Assembly: GCA_018381425.1 (NCBI GenBank)
Contig: JAGZRY010000041.1
Span: forward strand, 1-10,590
Source: Haemophilus parainfluenzae
Lineage (GTDB): Bacteria; Pseudomonadota; Gammaproteobacteria; Enterobacterales; Pasteurellaceae
DNA length: 10,590 nt
Reading direction: 5' to 3'
In this document: positions 6,776 through 10,590 of the stretch, piece after piece
How positions within the stretch are numbered: position 1 is the stretch's first letter
How the letters are laid out: every line of letters starts with the position of its first letter
Position numbers and translations under genes: made by a program
Notes under the pieces: generated by a model
What the model saw: only the letters and a program-made list of their open reading frames with translations
What the model was told of the DNA's origin: nothing
The model's database searches: none

Positions 6776-6806
6776 TTTGGCTCAGCATTTGCTTAGCCAA
6801 ATTTTT
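6776..6806 (+). terminator. Rho-independent terminator of the CPA1 antiporter
   Basis: TTTGGCT (6776-6782) pairs with AGCCAAA (6795-6801); an inner AGC/GCT pairing extends the stem past one mismatch, and a run of five T follows (6802-6806). The 3' arm lies over the last codons and stop of the convergent pseudouridine synthase gene. There is no T-run in the minus direction, so it serves the antiporter. Confidence 0.8.
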
Positions 6807-7446
6807 GAATCTGAGACATGACACCGTCAAGATGCCACCACTCCCCTTCTTTAGGAAGAGTAAACACATCAAATGCCTGACCTTTAAATTCAAATTGCAA
6901 TCTTGCAGCGTGCAAATAAGTGCGGTCAATATTTTCAGTGTTTTTACCATAAAGCGTATCGCCTAAAATCGGACTCCCTAAGCTTTTCATCGCCACACGC
7001 AATTGATGGGTTTTACCGGTTTGTGGCTTTAAGATAAATAATCGTAAATTAGGCTCACAACTCACACTTTCAAAACGCGTAATTGCGGGATTTTCTTTCA
7101 ATTGACAAAGTTTCCAAGCCCCATTACGAACCTTTTGCATATCGCCGACGATCAATCCTTGCTTCTTTTTTGGCTTTTGATTACTGAGTGCAAGATAAGT
7201 CTTTTGAATATGATGTTCAGAAAAAAGTCGGAAAAATTCAGCCGCACTTTCGGCATTCAATGCCAAAATGAGTAAACCTGATGTCACTTTATCTAACCGA
7301 TGTACAAGCCATACCTGTGGCACACCAAGCTGCTTAGCAACTAAAGTGGTTAAACCAATTTCGCTTTGATCTTTATGTACACTCAGCCCACAAGGCTTGT
7401 AAATAATGATAAAATCATCGGTCTGATAAATAATGTCTAATTTCAT
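6793..7446 (-). CDS. RluA-family RNA pseudouridine synthase (HI_0042-like)
   Basis: Converts specific uridines to pseudouridine in rRNA or tRNA; the target site cannot be told from sequence. The 217 residues contain only the catalytic domain, with no S4 RNA-binding domain, as in RluA rather than RluC/RluD. Motif I is VHRLDKVTSGLL with the catalytic aspartate D52; KTYLAL holds the conserved tyrosine (Y84); the GKTHQLRVAM motif is at 144-153, followed by LGDTLYG (161-167) and YLHA (177-180). I recall an uncharacterised H. influenzae relative, HI_0042. The ATG at 7446 begins only 18 bp from the divergent clsA ATG and has no recognisable ribosome site: an uptake signal fills that position. The stop lies inside the hairpin of the antiporter terminator. 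Confidence 0.93.
   Translation of the reverse strand: MKLDIIYQTDDFIIIYKPCGLSVHKDQSEIGLTTLVAKQLGVPQVWLVHRLDKVTSGLLILALNAESAAEFFRLFSEHHIQKTYLALSNQKPKKKQGLIVGDMQKVRNGAWKLCQLKENPAITRFESVSCEPNLRLFILKPQTGKTHQLRVAMKSLGSPILGDTLYGKNTENIDRTYLHAARLQFEFKGQAFDVFTLPKEGEWWHLDGVMSQIQKFG
6918..6926 (+). other. DNA uptake signal sequence
   Basis: Perfect AAGTGCGGT core inside the pseudouridine synthase gene. A one-mismatch copy in the opposite orientation (GCCGCACTT) lies at 7241-7249 in the same gene. Confidence 0.85.
7407..7415 (+). promoter_or_regulatory. Candidate extended -10 promoter of clsA
   Basis: TGATAAAAT fits an extended -10 element (TGn plus TAAAAT). It lies inside the 5' coding region of the divergent pseudouridine synthase; a start near 7422 would give a leader of about 43 nt. 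No good -35 is present. Confidence 0.35.
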
Positions 7447-7455
7447 AAGTGCGGT
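7447..7455 (+). other. DNA uptake signal sequence between divergent start codons
   Basis: Perfect AAGTGCGGT followed by an AT tract (TAAAAATTAAT), so the extended consensus is also met. It abuts the pseudouridine synthase ATG and fills half of the 18-bp gap to the clsA ATG. Confidence 0.88.
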
Positions 7456-7464
7456 TAAAAATTA

Positions 7465-8925
7465 ATGAATTTTGAACATATTATACTGGTTTATATTATT
7501 CCCGTGTTAATTTGGGTGGCGGTTATTTCTGTCACCTTGCGTTTGCTCGTCAAAAAACAAGCGGTTTCCGCTACGTTGTCATGGTTGATGATTATTTACC
7601 TCGTGCCACTGATTGGTGTCATTGCTTATTTAATTTTTGGGGAGATTAAACTCGGTACTCGCCGAGCCAAAGCATTTCAGTTGTTAAAACCTAAATATAC
7701 GCAATGGCTTCAGCAACTTTCAGAACAAAAAGATCTGGTTACACATTCCCAAGATCCTCGTTATCATGCCTTATTTAAATTAGTCCACCAGCGTTTAGGC
7801 ATTCCAAATATTCGAGGTAATGAATTGCATATTCTCGATACCCCAGAAAGCATTATTCGAAGTATCATCCATGATATTCAACAAGCTCGCCACTCCATTA
7901 ATATGGTGTTCTATATTTGGAGCAATGATGGCCTGATTAATGAGGTGAAACAAGCCTTAGAAGAAGCTGTACAACGTGGGGTAAAAGTTTGTCTTTTACT
8001 GGATTCCGTTGGCAGTAATGCTTTTTTGAAAAGCCCTATTTGTAAAGAAATGCGAGAGAGAGGCATTGAAATTACTGAGGCGCTACACGTAAATTTATTC
8101 CGAATGTTCTTCAACCGAATTGATTTACGCCAACACCGTAAAATTATCGTGATTGACAACCAAATTGCTTACACTGGCAGTATGAATATGGTGGATCCGA
8201 ATTTCTTCAAACAAGACAGCAACGTAGGCAATTGGATAGACGTGATGGTGCGAATCAACGGCCCCGTTTCACCGATTTTAAACAGCTTACATGCTTGGGA
8301 TTGGGAAATTGAAACCATGGAAGAATTACCCCTTTTATTACCAAATTGCCCACTTGTGGAAATTGACGATAATGACACCCACTCTGTACAAGTGATTGCG
8401 AGTGGTCCCGCGTTCCCAGATGATTTAATTGCGCAGTCTCTTGCAACAGTCATTTATGCAGCAAGAGAAAGTATTGTGATTACTTCACCTTATTTTGTAC
8501 CAAGTCACAATATTGCTGAAGCATTACGTATTGCCGCATTCCGTGGCGTTGATATCACGCTCATTTTACCTAAAAACAACGATTCCTTGATGGTTCGTTG
8601 GGCAAGTCGAACATTCTTTGATGATTTACTCGAGGCTGGTGTTAAAATTTATCATTTTGAAGCGGGACTTCTACATACAAAAAGTATATTGATTGACAAT
8701 AAACTTGCACTTGTTGGCACAGTAAATATGGATTTACGCAGCTTCTTACTTAATTTTGAAATCACTATCGCTGTCGAAGATCGTAATTTTGCGAATGAAA
8801 TTGCAACACTTCATGAAAATTATTTAGCAAATTCTTCTGCACTCAATATGCAAGAATGGCTCAATCGACCTTTCTATCATCGAATTATCGAACGGCTATT
8901 TTTCTTGTTTAGTCCATTATTATAA
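7465..8925 (+). CDS. clsA: Cardiolipin synthase A
   Basis: Inner-membrane phospholipase-D-superfamily enzyme that condenses two phosphatidylglycerol molecules to cardiolipin and glycerol. The 486 residues equal the length of E. coli ClsA, and the two end alike (FSPLL), which supports this start. Two N-terminal membrane segments lie at about 5-27 and 38-58. Two complete HKD motifs are present: H224-K226-D231 (QHRKIIVID, followed by GSMNM) and H404-K406-D411 (LHTKSILID, followed by GTVNMD), the positions I recall for E. coli. Further family blocks are MVFYIW (147-152), CLLLDSVGS and SPYFVPS. There is no clear ribosome site, since an uptake signal and an A-rich stretch precede the ATG. It is divergent from the pseudouridine synthase and convergent with the NhaC antiporter gene. 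No damage seen. Confidence 0.97.
   Translation: MNFEHIILVYIIPVLIWVAVISVTLRLLVKKQAVSATLSWLMIIYLVPLIGVIAYLIFGEIKLGTRRAKAFQLLKPKYTQWLQQLSEQKDLVTHSQDPRYHALFKLVHQRLGIPNIRGNELHILDTPESIIRSIIHDIQQARHSINMVFYIWSNDGLINEVKQALEEAVQRGVKVCLLLDSVGSNAFLKSPICKEMRERGIEITEALHVNLFRMFFNRIDLRQHRKIIVIDNQIAYTGSMNMVDPNFFKQDSNVGNWIDVMVRINGPVSPILNSLHAWDWEIETMEELPLLLPNCPLVEIDDNDTHSVQVIASGPAFPDDLIAQSLATVIYAARESIVITSPYFVPSHNIAEALRIAAFRGVDITLILPKNNDSLMVRWASRTFFDDLLEAGVKIYHFEAGLLHTKSILIDNKLALVGTVNMDLRSFLLNFEITIAVEDRNFANEIATLHENYLANSSALNMQEWLNRPFYHRIIERLFFLFSPLL
7480..7510 (-). promoter_or_regulatory. Candidate promoter of the pseudouridine synthase
   Basis: On the minus strand TTAACA (7505-7510, five of six) is followed after a long 19-bp spacer by a perfect TATAAT (7480-7485). 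Start near 7473 gives a leader of about 26 nt. The whole element lies within the first 16 codons of clsA. Confidence 0.4.
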
Positions 8926-8940
8926 TTTTATAACCGATAC

Positions 8941-8974
8941 AAAAAGGGCGTATCATGTGATACGCCCTATCTTA
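8941..8974. terminator. Bidirectional terminator between clsA and the NhaC antiporter gene
   Basis: An 11-bp perfect inverted repeat AGGGCGTATCA (8945-8955) / TGATACGCCCT (8958-8968) sits midway between the two convergent stops. In the minus direction it is followed by TTTTTG, a good tail for the antiporter gene. In the plus direction the tail (ATCTTATTT) is weaker but may serve clsA. Confidence 0.9.
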
Positions 8975-8987
8975 TTTCACTTATCGA

Positions 8988-10508
8988 TTAACGTTTTTTC
9001 ACGATAAACACTAAAGCCACTAAAACAACCGCAGTTGTCACAAATCCAGCTAAACCTGATTCTGTAAAACCAACCACAATATAGCCTACAGCACTTGCTG
9101 TAGCAACTGTTGCCGCATAAGGCAACTGTGTGGTGACGTGATCCATGTGGTTACATTTTGCGCCAGTTGATGACAAAATTGTTGTATCAGAAACCGGTGA
9201 ACAGTGGTCACCACATACCGCGCCAGCCATGACTGCAGATAGACAAGGAAGTAATAACTCTGGAGCAGAATTGGTCGCCATTGCTGCAGCGATTGGTAAC
9301 ATAATCCCGAATGTCCCCCAGCTTGTCCCCGTTGAGAATGCCATTGCTGAACCAAGGATAAATAAAATTACAGGTAAAAATTGAACTGGAATACTGCCAC
9401 TCACTAAAGAGGATAAATATTTACCGGTTTGTGCATCACCTACTACTTTATTAATTGTCCAAGCAAAGAATAAGATTGCAATTGCACCTAACATAGATTT
9501 AATACCCGCAATCCACGCTTTTCCGTATTCTTGTAAAGAAACCTGACGCTCAAGAATAATCAATAATGTTGACATTGCAACCGCACTTGCCCCCCCAATC
9601 ACAAGCGAAATACCGACGGTTGTATTTTCAAATGCACCTAAGAGACTAAATGCTTTTCCATCTGCGGCTAAGGCTTCACTACCCGTATGAATCATCATAA
9701 ACACAGTAACGACAATTAAAACTACAATCGGTAAAATTAAATTACGAACTTTACCTTTTACACCTTCAATGACTTCCTCTTTATAATCACGTTCCATGGC
9801 TAATTTTTCATGACGGGCCATTGATGCAATATCAAATGAGAAATAAGCCACAAAGAACACCATCAATAATGAGAAAATCGCATAGTAGTTCATTGAGCTC
9901 ATTGCAACGAATGCACCCATTGGGGTATAAGAGGTAATAGAGTAAGTCGCCAATAGACCGGCCACAAGAGTAATAATGTATGCACCCCAGCTTGATACTG
10001 GCATCATGACACACATTGGTGCAGCAGTAGAATCAAGAATGTACGCTAATTTTGCACGAGACACTTTGAAACGATCGGTCACTGGACGTGCAATTGCACC
10101 CACCGCAAGACTGTGGAAGTAATCATCAATAAATGTCACAAACACTAAAGATGCCGCTAATAATTTCGCACCGCGACGGCCTTTAATTTTATTTTGAGCC
10201 CATTCAGCAAACGCACGGTTGCTGCCTGACACGGTTAAAAGTGCGGTCAATACGCCAAGCAAAACTAAGAAAAACACGATATTCATATTTGAATTCATGC
10301 CTTCTTCGCTACTATAAACTAATGCAATAACATTATCTTTTAGATATATGAATGCATTCAATGGGTTAAAATTAACCAACATTAATGCACCAATAACAAT
10401 CCCTGCACTTAGGGACACTAGAACCCGACGAGTTGCAATTGCTAAAATAATCGCAAGTAATGCGGGGATAATTGAATAAATAGATGAAGAATAATCGACT
10501 AGTTCCAT
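8988..10508 (-). CDS. NhaC-family sodium/proton antiporter
   Basis: Inner-membrane antiporter of the NhaC family (COG1757 type), exchanging Na+ for protons; some relatives exchange organic acids such as malate/lactate, so the substrate is not certain. The 506 residues contain about 11-12 membrane segments. Family motifs are clear: FIDDYFHSLAVG (126-137), DSTAAPMCVMMP then SSWGAY (159-177), STGTSWGTFGIMLP (392-405) and GDHCSPVSDTT (433-443). A charged cytoplasmic loop lies near 230-256. The ATG overlaps by one base the stop of an upstream minus-strand frame (TAATG), and AGGT about eight bases upstream gives a ribosome site, so translation is probably coupled. It is unrelated in sequence to the CPA1 antiporter in this window. 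It ends at a strong terminator shared with clsA. Confidence 0.92.
   Translation of the reverse strand: MELVDYSSSIYSIIPALLAIILAIATRRVLVSLSAGIVIGALMLVNFNPLNAFIYLKDNVIALVYSSEEGMNSNMNIVFFLVLLGVLTALLTVSGSNRAFAEWAQNKIKGRRGAKLLAASLVFVTFIDDYFHSLAVGAIARPVTDRFKVSRAKLAYILDSTAAPMCVMMPVSSWGAYIITLVAGLLATYSITSYTPMGAFVAMSSMNYYAIFSLLMVFFVAYFSFDIASMARHEKLAMERDYKEEVIEGVKGKVRNLILPIVVLIVVTVFMMIHTGSEALAADGKAFSLLGAFENTTVGISLVIGGASAVAMSTLLIILERQVSLQEYGKAWIAGIKSMLGAIAILFFAWTINKVVGDAQTGKYLSSLVSGSIPVQFLPVILFILGSAMAFSTGTSWGTFGIMLPIAAAMATNSAPELLLPCLSAVMAGAVCGDHCSPVSDTTILSSTGAKCNHMDHVTTQLPYAATVATASAVGYIVVGFTESGLAGFVTTAVVLVALVFIVKKR
9580..9588 (-). other. DNA uptake signal sequence
   Basis: Perfect complement ACCGCACTT inside the NhaC antiporter gene. 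Confidence 0.85.
10239..10247 (+). other. DNA uptake signal sequence
   Basis: Perfect AAGTGCGGT inside the NhaC antiporter gene, opposite in orientation to the copy at 9580-9588. Confidence 0.85.
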
Positions 10509-10590
10509 TAAGTTATACCTAATAATTTAATGGAGACAACGGCAAGAAAAGACACAATTATGACCAGACCGAACCGTAGCGCTCCATAGT
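10508..10590 (-). CDS. C-terminal 26 residues of a probable membrane protein, 5' end outside window
   Basis: A frame is open from the right edge to the TAA at 10508-10510. Its 26 visible residues are strongly hydrophobic (RFGLVIIVSF, ending AVVSIKLLGIT), like a final membrane helix. The stop overlaps the NhaC antiporter ATG by one base (TAATG), the usual layout of translationally coupled genes, and the antiporter's ribosome site lies in this frame. The protein family cannot be recognised from so short a piece. It could be a small partner of the antiporter or the end of a larger transporter. A chance open frame of this length is possible, but the hydrophobic profile and the exact overlap argue against it. 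Confidence 0.55.
   Translation of the reverse strand, partial: YGALRFGLVIIVSFLAVVSIKLLGIT

Noticed and set aside
7557..7565. ACAAGCGGT, the uptake signal of the Actinobacillus pleuropneumoniae subgroup, in clsA
   Set aside because: A single copy coding the conserved KKQAV segment; all other signals here are of the Haemophilus type, so coincidence is likely.
9086..9384. Open frames on both strands overlapping the NhaC antiporter gene
   Set aside because: They are other-frame shadows of a gene with clear family motifs, and have no domain or ribosome-site support.

Overview
The window looks like a chromosomal segment of a Pasteurellaceae bacterium in the Haemophilus/Aggregatibacter group. It is AT-rich and carries six perfect copies of the Haemophilus-type DNA uptake signal (AAGTGCGGT or its complement). 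xthA, a DUF695/RraB protein and an RluA-like pseudouridine synthase are of the kind that, from memory, sit together in H. influenzae Rd (HI_0040 to HI_0042). Species cannot be fixed from the sequence alone; a commensal Haemophilus is the best guess.

Left third (1-3495): a very large trimeric autotransporter adhesin on the minus strand runs off the left edge. Its first 1041 residues are open without interruption: extended signal peptide, a short first YadA-type head, a neck, a connector, a second and much longer head with about 20 AIG/ALG-type repeats, a second neck, then an Ala/Ser/Thr-rich coiled-coil stalk with tandem 14-residue (42-bp) repeats. The outer-membrane anchor lies outside the window. 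Its upstream region is shared with a divergently transcribed tRNA-Asn(GTT) that has a near-consensus promoter and its own terminator.

Middle (3496-7446): xthA and a DUF695-RraB two-domain protein form a tight minus-strand pair. Upstream of xthA, divergently oriented, is a CPA1-type sodium/proton antiporter, which converges on a minus-strand RluA-family pseudouridine synthase. The antiporter's terminator hairpin overlaps the last codons of the synthase gene.

Right third (7447-10590): only 18 bp, half of it an uptake signal, separate the start codons of the pseudouridine synthase and the divergent cardiolipin synthase gene clsA. clsA converges on a NhaC-family sodium/proton antiporter, with a strong bidirectional terminator between them. 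The NhaC start codon overlaps by one base the stop codon of a further minus-strand reading frame that ends in a hydrophobic segment and enters from the right edge.

Functionally the window combines a surface adhesin, DNA repair (exonuclease III), RNA modification, possible control of RNase E, and membrane/ion homeostasis (two unrelated sodium/proton antiporters and a cardiolipin synthase). No insertion sequence, prophage, CRISPR array or defence system is visible. The most unusual material is the repeat architecture of the adhesin and several compact regulatory overlaps.
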